NCBI GenBank assembly: GCA_022865865.1
Contig: JALHTN010000429.1
Location: 1-5,757, forward strand
DNA from: Anaerolineales bacterium
GTDB taxonomy: Bacteria; Chloroflexota; Anaerolineae; Anaerolineales; UBA4823
Length of the DNA stretch: 5,757 nt
Direction of reading: 5' to 3'
Position 1 is the first letter of the stretch; the number at the start of each line of letters is the position of its first letter. The notes under the pieces were generated by a model that saw nothing but the letters and a program-made list of their open reading frames with translations, searched no databases and was not told where the DNA came from. The translations under genes were made by a program, and so were the position numbers. Shown here one piece after another: positions 1 through 5,441 of this stretch.

Positions 1-564
1 TACGCGCTGATATCTTATGAGGGAAACCTATATCTATTCGGCGGCTGGGACGGAATCAGGTATCTGGACAGTGTTTACCAATACGATCCAGAGCAAGATC
101 AGTGGAATAACAAGACAGCTATGTCAACTGCACGGGGATTCGCTGGTGCGGCAGTATCTGGAGGAAAGATTTTCGTGCTGGGCGGATACGATGGCGCAGC
201 AGGATTATCATCAATGGAAGTTTATATTCCAGAATTGGATGATTTACAAACCGATCCGTGGGCCGAAGCGGTTGATCTTCCAGCGAGCCGCTATGGAATG
301 GGGGTGGCAGGGTTAGGGAATATGATCCACGTTGTAGGTGGAGAAATTGGTGAAGGTGGTTCGCAGTCCTCCCTGGTCTACTCACCGCAAGAGGGGATCT
401 GGCAGGAGTTCGACAGCCCAACTACGGAATCAATCACGAACTTTGGTTTGGTTCCATTGGATACCCACTTGTACCTGGTCGGTGGGGAGTTGGATGAGGT
501 AATTTCGGAGAAAAGTATTGCTTACCAGGCAATTTACACATTTGTTATGCCGATTATTCGCTAA
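1..564 (+). CDS. Kelch-repeat beta-propeller protein, 3' end only
   Basis: The frame is open from the first base of the window, with no in-frame start that fits the fold, and ends at TAA 562-564. This is therefore the C-terminal 187 residues of a longer protein. Four kelch units are visible, each with the paired glycines after a hydrophobic strand: LYLFGG (GG at residues 14-15), IFVLGG (61-62), IHVVGG (113-114) and LYLVGG (161-162). They are spaced about 47-52 residues apart. The conserved Tyr and Trp that close each blade are also present, for example VYQYDPEQDQW in the first unit. Kelch units are known to form the blades of a beta-propeller, usually six or seven, so two or three blades and any N-terminal signal or catalytic domain should lie upstream. 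The protein ends soon after the last unit, with no membrane anchor or sorting signal. Bacterial kelch proteins are often exported and bind proteins or glycans, but the ligand here cannot be read from the sequence. The fold is secure; the function is unknown. Confidence 0.9.
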   Translation, partial: YALISYEGNLYLFGGWDGIRYLDSVYQYDPEQDQWNNKTAMSTARGFAGAAVSGGKIFVLGGYDGAAGLSSMEVYIPELDDLQTDPWAEAVDLPASRYGMGVAGLGNMIHVVGGEIGEGGSQSSLVYSPQEGIWQEFDSPTTESITNFGLVPLDTHLYLVGGELDEVISEKSIAYQAIYTFVMPIIR

Positions 565-591
565 AAACGCCTTAATAACCCATAAGTGTTA

Positions 592-620
592 TTGATTAAT
601 CCCTTTGAATCAGGTAAATT
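592..620 (+). promoter_or_regulatory. Possible sigma70-type promoter for the secreted repeat protein
   Basis: TTGATT (592-597) and TAAATT (615-620) are separated by 17 bp, and each matches four of six consensus bases. The site lies about 80 bp upstream of the start at 703, in the spacer after the kelch gene. No T-rich terminator is visible after the kelch stop, so read-through from the kelch gene is also possible. The call rests on spacing and weak similarity only. Confidence 0.3.
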
Positions 621-689
621 ATCATTGTATCTGCGCGAAATGCGCGTTTGTCTTGAATTTGAATCGGAGTTAAATCAAAAAATCAATTG

Positions 690-694
690 AGGAG
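690..694 (+). promoter_or_regulatory. Shine-Dalgarno site of the secreted repeat protein
   Basis: AGGAG lies 8 bases before the ATG at 703, which is close to ideal spacing. An in-frame TGA at 688-690 rules out any earlier start in this frame. This is the clearest ribosome binding site in the window and suggests efficient translation. Confidence 0.8.
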
Positions 695-702
695 ATAAAC
701 TA

Positions 703-2064
703 ATGAAAAAATTCCGCATTATTACGTTGATTGCAGTGGTTGCCATGTTGTTTGCTTTGGTCGGAACTGCTTTTGCCCAGCTGGGAGATACCGATATATC
801 TTCCTTCACTGTGCAAAACATCGATACAACCAGTGCATCAGTCACGATCACCTTTGTCGATGAAGCAGGGGTTGAAACGACACCCAATCCCTTGAATTCA
901 GGTAAGGCAAACCCCTTCACATTGGCACCAGGTGAATCCTTTGAGGTATATGTGCCTGGCATTCCGACCAGCCAGCTGCCCAACGGCCGCTATTCGGTTG
1001 TGATCGCTTCTACTGCCCAGGTAGTGGGTATTGCTAACCTGGTAGGGCAGGGTTCTGTCAATTTCAACGGCAGCTACTCTGGATTTAGTTCTGGCGCAAC
1101 TACATTCTATATGCCATCCGCAGTTTATAACTACTACGGCTGGTACAGTTTGATTTCTGTGCAGAATGTGGGTGCAGCTCCTGCAGATGTTACATTGACA
1201 ATCAACTGCACGAATGGCTCGACAGGAACCCTTTCGGTACAAAATATACCCTTATTTGCCTCCCATCACTTCGATCTGGAGACAACTACCCCCTCAGGTT
1301 TCACTGGCAGCACCAGCTGCAATGGATCTGCCAAGATTGTATCCGATCAACCGATCGTGGCAGTTGATAACCAAACAGCACCTGCTGGCGGGAACACACA
1401 ATCCTTCAGTGGTGTGATGACCGGCAATTCGAAGCTGTACTCACCAGCCCTATACAAGAACTACTATGGTTGGAACTCCAGCCTCAATATCCGTAAACTG
1501 GGTGCAGGCAATACTACTGTGACGGTAACCTACAGCGACAGTGGTACTTCCACCTGCAACCTGACAGATGCTCAGCCTGGCTGCTTGTTGTACATACCCA
1601 GTGAGCATGGAGCGAGTGGCTACTTTGGAGCAACCATTCAAGAATCTGGCAGCACAGGATTGATTTCGGTAGTAAACGCGGCTAATGGTTCCCAAGCCCA
1701 GACTTATAATGGAATTGGAACTGGAACTGGAACTGTTGGTATCCCCAGCGTGATGAAAGCCTACTATGGTTGGAATACTTCTTTCACCTGCCAGAACATT
1801 GGATCAGTTTCAACTTCACTCAATATCAAATACGACGGCTATACCGGTAATGCCTATAATACGGGCACACTGGCACCTGGCGCTGCAATTGAGAAGGTTA
1901 CTGGGTCTGAGGGCTTCCTACCTGCTGGATTCCAGGGTGGTGCTACTGTTACTGCCAATGCTGGTGGTGCTCAAATCAGCTGCATCGTGAACTTCAACAA
2001 CGCTGCCCAGATGGGGTCAACCCTGGGCGATTGGTCAATGAGCTATAACGCTTTCAATAAATAG
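703..2064 (+). CDS. Secreted YYGW-module repeat protein of unknown function
   Basis: This 453-residue protein has a textbook Sec signal peptide: MKK, a hydrophobic core at about residues 6-21, and a TAFA/QL cleavage site after residue 25. The mature part is rich in Ser, Thr, Gly and Asn and reads as beta-sandwich modules of about 100-110 residues. Three modules open with YYGW (144-147, 254-257, 354-357), followed by a strand such as SVQNVG or TCQNIG. The first module (about 26-135) has the matching FTVQNI strand at 35-40 but no YYGW. Cysteines occur as one pair per YYGW module (169/206, 285/294, 363/427) and not elsewhere, which suggests disulfides in an extracytoplasmic protein. There is no LPXTG, C-terminal helix or recognisable enzyme motif. 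The start is fixed by a strong Shine-Dalgarno site and an upstream in-frame stop, and a strong terminator follows, so the gene is probably a single transcription unit. A cell-surface or matrix role is inferred. I do not recognise a named family. Confidence 0.88.
   Translation: MKKFRIITLIAVVAMLFALVGTAFAQLGDTDISSFTVQNIDTTSASVTITFVDEAGVETTPNPLNSGKANPFTLAPGESFEVYVPGIPTSQLPNGRYSVVIASTAQVVGIANLVGQGSVNFNGSYSGFSSGATTFYMPSAVYNYYGWYSLISVQNVGAAPADVTLTINCTNGSTGTLSVQNIPLFASHHFDLETTTPSGFTGSTSCNGSAKIVSDQPIVAVDNQTAPAGGNTQSFSGVMTGNSKLYSPALYKNYYGWNSSLNIRKLGAGNTTVTVTYSDSGTSTCNLTDAQPGCLLYIPSEHGASGYFGATIQESGSTGLISVVNAANGSQAQTYNGIGTGTGTVGIPSVMKAYYGWNTSFTCQNIGSVSTSLNIKYDGYTGNAYNTGTLAPGAAIEKVTGSEGFLPAGFQGGATVTANAGGAQISCIVNFNNAAQMGSTLGDWSMSYNAFNK
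1117..2061 (+). repeat. Three tandem YYGW protein modules
   Basis: The repeat is seen at protein level. Codons for YYGW lie at 1132-1143, 1462-1473 and 1762-1773. Each is preceded by a P-S/A-x-x-Y/K segment (MPSAVYN, SPALYKN, IPSVMKA) and followed by a beta strand. Spacing is 110 and then 100 residues. DNA identity is low apart from short cores: the 15-mer CTACTATGGTTGGAA occurs at 1461-1475 and again exactly 300 bp later at 1761-1775. The modules thus appear to be old or diverged duplications held together by selection on the motif. Confidence 0.75.
1711..1734 (+). repeat. Hexanucleotide microsatellite (GGAACT)3 inside the coding region
   Basis: GGAATT is followed by three perfect GGAACT units, encoding GIGTGTGT just before the third YYGW module. 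The unit is six bases, so slippage would lengthen or shorten a Gly-Thr linker without breaking the frame. Confidence 0.8.
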
Positions 2065-2089
2065 TCCACCATAAATTCACAGTTACTGC

Positions 2090-2124
2090 AAAACCTCCTG
2101 GGAAACATCTCAGGAGGTTTTTTT
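2090..2124 (+). terminator. Intrinsic terminator of the secreted repeat protein gene
   Basis: A perfect 11-bp stem (2090-2100 with 2111-2121, core ACCTCCTG/CAGGAGGT) encloses a 10-base loop and runs into a seven-T tract (2118-2124). It begins 25 bp after the stop codon. This is a classic rho-independent terminator. Confidence 0.93.
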
Positions 2125-2203
2125 CTTACCAGATGATAAAATTCTTGTTGTGTTTTTATTTCCGACAGATCGCTATCAATGCGGGTTATTTCCCCAAAAT
2201 GGG

Positions 2204-2225
2204 CTGGTGATTTCTGGTGAAATCA
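2204..2225 (+). repeat. Short hairpin and direct repeat upstream of the lipoprotein gene
   Basis: TGATTTC (2208-2214) and GAAATCA (2219-2225) form a perfect 7-bp inverted repeat around TGGT. The same bases also contain a direct repeat of CTGGTGA (2204-2210 and 2214-2220). There is no T-tract, so it is not a terminator. It lies just upstream of the possible promoter at 2240-2268 and could be a regulator site, but no family is recognisable. Confidence 0.35.
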
Positions 2226-2239
2226 TTAGGTGGTTTTCC

Positions 2240-2268
2240 TTGCACCTCACTGGTAAGATTGGTAAAAT
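2240..2268 (+). promoter_or_regulatory. Possible sigma70-type promoter for the lipoprotein
   Basis: TTGCAC (2240-2245) and TAAAAT (2263-2268) are 17 bp apart. The -10 element matches five of six consensus bases; the -35 is weaker. The -10 element overlaps a near-perfect tandem repeat, TGGTAAGAT followed by TGGTAAAAT (2251-2268). The implied leader is about 45-50 bases. A promoter is expected here because the upstream gene ends in a strong terminator. Confidence 0.38.
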
Positions 2269-2321
2269 CAGTTTGTTTTGTTACCCATAATTATCAAATA
2301 AAGAAATAACAGCGAGAAAAT

Positions 2322-2858
2322 ATGACTGGAAAATATTCAATAAAAATTATCACCTTGCTTGTTGGAACATTCATGCTTCTGGTTGCGGCAGGATGCCAGC
2401 CAGCGACGACATCCACGGAAATCGTTGAGAATGTTCTCAATGAATCCCCAACTGCTGCTCCTGTACAGAGCAGTCCGACTATTGAACCTTATGAATTCGC
2501 AGTATCCGAGTCAGGCTACATCACCCTGCATGGCCTGCTGGTGGTACGCGATCCGATTTCTTTGCTGCCAGCACCAGATGATGCCATTCACTTGGTCCCG
2601 GTAGGTGCGGAAGGTCAGGGCGTTTCGGGAATCCCGCAATTCACCGTGGGAGAAGTTCCCCAAGCCGATGTTGATGAACGGACTGGCGAATTTGTCTTCG
2701 TGAACATCGAACCCGGAAAGTACGCAGTCGTTGTGGTGACTAAGGGTGGGGCTCAAATCCCAACCCGGAGTATGGAGGACGGTGCATATTCAATTATGAC
2801 TTTTACAGCTGCGGAAGTTGACCAAACTGTTGAATTAGGCAGCTTAAGTTTGCCTTAG
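2322..2858 (+). CDS. Small lipoprotein with a probable Cna-B/transthyretin-like domain
   Basis: This 178-residue protein starts with a lipoprotein signal peptide. A positively charged start (K4, K8) and a hydrophobic stretch (9-23) lead to the lipobox VAAGC with the acylated Cys at position 25. A low-complexity Ser/Thr/Pro tether (about 27-56) follows. Residues 62-178 form one beta-rich domain. Its segment TGEFVFVNIEPGKY (121-134) matches the G-x-F-x-F-x-x-x-x-P-G-x-Y pattern known from carboxypeptidase-regulatory-like, Cna-B and transthyretin-like folds, which usually serve as structural or binding domains. The protein is therefore expected on the outer face of the cytoplasmic membrane. An in-frame TAA at 2307-2309 fixes the start at 2322 or later, and the next Met (residue 18) would destroy the signal peptide. 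The Shine-Dalgarno match is weak (GCGAG). The gene is probably transcribed alone between two terminators. The lipoprotein call is firm, the fold probable, and the partner or ligand unknown. Confidence 0.87.
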   Translation: MTGKYSIKIITLLVGTFMLLVAAGCQPATTSTEIVENVLNESPTAAPVQSSPTIEPYEFAVSESGYITLHGLLVVRDPISLLPAPDDAIHLVPVGAEGQGVSGIPQFTVGEVPQADVDERTGEFVFVNIEPGKYAVVVVTKGGAQIPTRSMEDGAYSIMTFTAAEVDQTVELGSLSLP

Positions 2859-2945
2859 TTAATGATAATTGACTGTGAAGCAACCCTGTTTTAGGTAAAG
2901 CCGAAAATTAAATCCCTGAATACAAATCTTTCTAGCGACAATTAA
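2859..2945. other. Convergent intergenic spacer
   Basis: These 87 AT-rich bases separate the stop codons of the + strand lipoprotein and the - strand flippase-like gene. I see no hairpin followed by T's in the - direction, so the - strand operon has no obvious intrinsic terminator here and may read into the antisense side of the lipoprotein gene or use another mechanism. Confidence 0.5.
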
Positions 2946-3929
2946 TCAGGAAACTGAACCCCCAATTTTCTCTGGGGGTTTTTTCGTTAGCCAGATAAAC
3001 AGCATTACCCATAAAAATTCACCGACGGTCAGCACCAAGCGGAAAACTACCGCCAGGATTATGGCGATAACCGGGGGCATTATCAGGCTCAAGATGGCAC
3101 TAAGTGTAATTTCACGAATACCTAAACCCTGGATGCCAATACCTACGGTCAGACTGACAGCTCCAGCAGCACCCCAGGCACCGATTAGTGCCGGATACAT
3201 ACTCCAGCTGAGCGGGTAAATAGCCTGCGCGAGCACGAAAAGGATAAGACCTCCCCCGGCCCAGGCAATAAACATCACCAGCAAAGTCACTACCAGGTAT
3301 CCCTGGCGAATACTCGGAATTTCTGTAACCCCTCGCCTTTCGAGGAGATATGGCAGGAGGCGGTTAACCAGGGGGATAGAGATGATCAGCAGCAGGAGGA
3401 TAGGGATGGCGATATAAGCGGCTGTACGGATAGAATTTAGGTCTTGTGAGATACCAATCCCAGACACCAACAGCATTAATGTGGAGAGAAAGCCGGTTAA
3501 TGCCAGGAGGATGATATCTGCAGCGGAAGCAGTGACGATCACTGCTGCAGGGGTATTCTCTTCTTTGTAAAGTAAGGAGCGACTGGAAATATACCAGACA
3601 AAACCTGGGATGTGTCGAGGAAGAGCAGAGAGGCTGAATATCCTCAAGTTCGTTCGAAAGGGGAGCGCTACTCCAATGGTGCGCAGAAGTGTATGCCAGG
3701 ATAACGCAGTCGGCAGCATCCCAACCGGATAGATGAGAACAGCTAAGATGATAAATCGGTAATCGAAATTCAAATCTTGTGCTTTGAATTCGCTCCAGTT
3801 TGCCCGCAGTGCGAGTGCGATAAAAAATAGGCTTAACAGTAAAATGCCCAGAAAAAGGAGTCGTCTAGTTTTTTGATTCTGGTAAGCGGAATTAAGCTTA
3901 TCCCATGAATAATCGAACCATTTGCGCAT
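2946..3929 (-). CDS. LPG-synthase-TM / UPF0104 family flippase-like membrane protein
   Basis: This 327-residue polytopic membrane protein has about eight hydrophobic helices after a charged N-terminus. It fits the family of lysylphosphatidylglycerol-synthase transmembrane domains (YbhN/AglD-like, UPF0104), which are usually 300-350 residues. Two family-like signatures are visible: PRHIPGFVWYISSRSLLY (about residues 104-121), matching the conserved IPG loop, and GIQGLGIRE (265-273), matching the GxGxRE segment between late helices. Members are thought to move or modify lipid-linked substrates and often sit beside glycosyltransferases, as here. There is no C-terminal aminoacyl-transferase domain, so it is not a full MprF. 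The gene follows the glycosyltransferase by 13 bp and is the last of the operon seen here. I chose ATG at 3927-3929; a GTG two codons earlier (3933-3935) is an equal alternative, since neither has a convincing Shine-Dalgarno site. The last codons, encoding KKPPEKIGG, contain the opposing terminator. The substrate is unknown. Confidence 0.85.
   Translation of the reverse strand: MRKWFDYSWDKLNSAYQNQKTRRLLFLGILLLSLFFIALALRANWSEFKAQDLNFDYRFIILAVLIYPVGMLPTALSWHTLLRTIGVALPFRTNLRIFSLSALPRHIPGFVWYISSRSLLYKEENTPAAVIVTASAADIILLALTGFLSTLMLLVSGIGISQDLNSIRTAAYIAIPILLLLIISIPLVNRLLPYLLERRGVTEIPSIRQGYLVVTLLVMFIAWAGGGLILFVLAQAIYPLSWSMYPALIGAWGAAGAVSLTVGIGIQGLGIREITLSAILSLIMPPVIAIILAVVFRLVLTVGEFLWVMLFIWLTKKPPEKIGGSVS
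2957..2984 (+). terminator. Intrinsic terminator of the lipoprotein gene, inside the opposing gene
   Basis: The stem AACCCCCA (2957-2964) pairs perfectly with TGGGGGTT (2973-2980) around an 8-base loop. A six-T run (2979-2984) follows on the + strand only. On the - strand the hairpin is preceded by A's and not followed by T's, so it acts in the + direction. It lies about 100 bp after the lipoprotein stop and within the last codons of the - strand membrane-protein gene. Confidence 0.85.
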
Positions 3930-3942
3930 AGCCACTACTTAT

Positions 3943-5439
3943 TTAGCCAAATTGGTATAATCGGACGCGAATTCTACCAAACCAATGCTCTTCTATCAAT
4001 CTTGAATTGGTCTCAAGCCAGTCCTCCACAGTTTTGCTTTCATCCCAAAATTCTGGAAAGAATTCAATCAGCCATACCCGTTGGTATGTTTGGAGCAGTG
4101 GATCAAAAGTCGATGAAGTAGATTCAGAGTTGAGCATCTCACCTTCCCATCCACCTGTGATAATATCGTAATCTTTTGGTGTACCAAGGAATGGGGAAGA
4201 GATTTCCGCATATTGTGCAAGCGCCAGGGAAGAAGCGGCTGGATTGCCGAAAAGGACATCACCGTGGGTTGAATTTTGTTGAATATAGAGAGCTGCACCT
4301 TTCCAATCATCTTTTGTCAAAGTAATTTGTTGGTAGATCAGCGAAAAACTTGCCGCAAGTACTAAAATTAGCAACGAAGTAATGCGGAAATTTCGAGGAA
4401 AAACGTATATGACCCATGCGGCAACAAGTAAGATGGGTGATACCACGATCAGGTATTGCTTGAATTGGTAGATTGGAAAAAGGAGGGCAACAAATGAGAT
4501 CAAAAGAAAAGGTAATACCCCCCAAGCAGAAATGTAGAAGAAAGCGCCATCTTTTATACTGAAAATGGGTAAATATTTCTTTAAGGCCCAGGAGAATATT
4601 CCTATTAATAGTGCCAATACTACCCAGAGCAGGAAATCTGGTAGCGAGAGCACCGCAACTCCAAAAACCAGGCGCAAGAGCGTGTCGCGAATCACGTATA
4701 TTGTCGGTGATTCAACCCAAGTCATGGAGTGAAACCGGATCTGGTTTATCGCCACTGGGAGCCAGGGAAGGAATAATAAGACGGCTGCTGCTGTACTGGC
4801 CATCCAAATCCATAAATCAGTCTTGGGATGCACTTTTATAAGCCTGAGCAATACCCATATCCCCTGTCCAAGGAGAATGAAAACAGCGAAGTAATGCGTA
4901 TAGAGGGCAAGAATGGAGAAAAAGCAATATAGAATCCAAAACAAGAGCTGTTTATTCCGCAATGCCCACCACAAAGCTGTTGTTGAGGCGGTAGTCAAGC
5001 ACAGCAGCAGGATATACATGCGGATTTCCTGCGAGTACCAAACATGCATAGGAGAGAGTGCGACCAATAAGCCTCCAACGAGACCGATGTATACACCCCC
5101 GGTCTTATATCCAAAATGGAGAACTTGACCGACACTAATCACACCCAGGATCACAGAAAGCAAACGCGCATATGTAACCCCAGATCCGATTCGCAGCCAG
5201 AAATGAAGGAGCAGGTAATAAAATGGTGGATGCTGATCCGCGGCTGTTCCATTTAGGATTTCAACCACAGAATGTTTGGCGAGCTCAATCGAATACGCTT
5301 CATCGATCCAGGCACTTTCGCTTCCCAAATTCCACAAGCGCAGAAGTGTGGCCAGAACCAAAATTGCTCCCGAGGCGATGAATACCCACAGATTACGATT
5401 ATTATTAATCGATTGGCTTATTGTGTTCAACATCGCCAT
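3943..5439 (-). CDS. GT-C (GT39/PMT_2-like) membrane glycosyltransferase
   Basis: This 498-residue protein has about 11-12 hydrophobic helices and a C-terminal soluble region (about 375-498). It carries features of the dolichyl-phosphate-mannose mannosyltransferase / PMT_2 superfamily. These are WIDEAYS in the first outer loop, with the Asp-Glu pair at 46-47 that is catalytic in this fold, DQHPPFYYLLLHFWL (68-82), QEIRMY (137-142) and THYFAVF (181-187). The segment DDWKGAALYI (377-386) opens the extracytoplasmic tail. Such enzymes transfer a sugar from a polyprenyl-phosphate carrier to a protein, lipid or glycan outside the membrane. Neither donor nor acceptor can be read here. The reading frame extends upstream to 5511, but that adds 24 residues overlapping the methyltransferase. 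The ATG at 5437-5439 shares a base with the methyltransferase stop (TAATG), which suggests coupling. ATG 5431-5433 is a possible alternative. The flippase-like gene follows by 13 bp, consistent with a shared envelope-glycan pathway. Confidence 0.88.
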   Translation of the reverse strand: MAMLNTISQSINNNRNLWVFIASGAILVLATLLRLWNLGSESAWIDEAYSIELAKHSVVEILNGTAADQHPPFYYLLLHFWLRIGSGVTYARLLSVILGVISVGQVLHFGYKTGGVYIGLVGGLLVALSPMHVWYSQEIRMYILLLCLTTASTTALWWALRNKQLLFWILYCFFSILALYTHYFAVFILLGQGIWVLLRLIKVHPKTDLWIWMASTAAAVLLFLPWLPVAINQIRFHSMTWVESPTIYVIRDTLLRLVFGVAVLSLPDFLLWVVLALLIGIFSWALKKYLPIFSIKDGAFFYISAWGVLPFLLISFVALLFPIYQFKQYLIVVSPILLVAAWVIYVFPRNFRITSLLILVLAASFSLIYQQITLTKDDWKGAALYIQQNSTHGDVLFGNPAASSLALAQYAEISSPFLGTPKDYDIITGGWEGEMLNSESTSSTFDPLLQTYQRVWLIEFFPEFWDESKTVEDWLETNSRLIEEHWFGRIRVRLYQFG

Positions 5440-5441
5440 TA
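5437..5441 (-). other. TAATG stop-start overlap coupling two operon genes
   Basis: Read on the - strand, the TAA that ends the methyltransferase (5441-5439) shares its last A with the ATG of the glycosyltransferase (5439-5437). The bases just before it (AGAAAAGAA) give only a weak Shine-Dalgarno site. Translation of the glycosyltransferase by terminating ribosomes is therefore likely. This overlap is the main reason for choosing this start. Confidence 0.75.

Noticed and set aside
17..316. Open frame of 99 codons on the + strand in another frame
   Set aside because: It is a frame shadow of the kelch gene; its sequence has no recognisable domain while the overlapping frame does.
119..421. Open frame of 100 codons on the - strand
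   Set aside because: It is antisense to the kelch gene, has no domain or signal, and the + frame has clear kelch motifs.
574..593. AATAAC / GTTATT inverted repeat just after the kelch stop codon
   Set aside because: The stem is only six AT-rich pairs around an 8-base loop and lacks a following T-tract, so I do not call it a terminator. It also overlaps the candidate -35 element.
632..645. GCGCG-AAAT-GCGCG repeat in the leader of the secreted protein
   Set aside because: It can form only a 4-bp stem and equally reads as a 5-bp direct repeat. It is too short to support an operator or RNA structure.
604..665. TTTGAATC present twice (604-611 and 658-665)
   Set aside because: Two copies of an AT-rich 8-mer 54 bp apart are compatible with chance, and no dyad or spacing pattern supports a binding site.
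898..1242. Open frame of 114 codons on the - strand
   Set aside because: It is antisense to the secreted repeat protein, Arg/Cys/His-rich as expected of shadow translation, and lacks a ribosome binding site.
1117..2061. CRISPR-like or DNA-level tandem repeat
   Set aside because: The repeat is at protein level, with 300-330 bp period and low DNA identity, not short identical repeats with unique spacers.
2946..3935. Full MprF-type lysylphosphatidylglycerol synthase
   Set aside because: Only the transmembrane part is present; the protein ends at about 327 residues with no C-terminal aminoacyl-transferase domain.
4611..4841. Open frame on the + strand opposite the glycosyltransferase
   Set aside because: It has no domain or Shine-Dalgarno site and lies wholly within a well-supported membrane-protein gene on the other strand.
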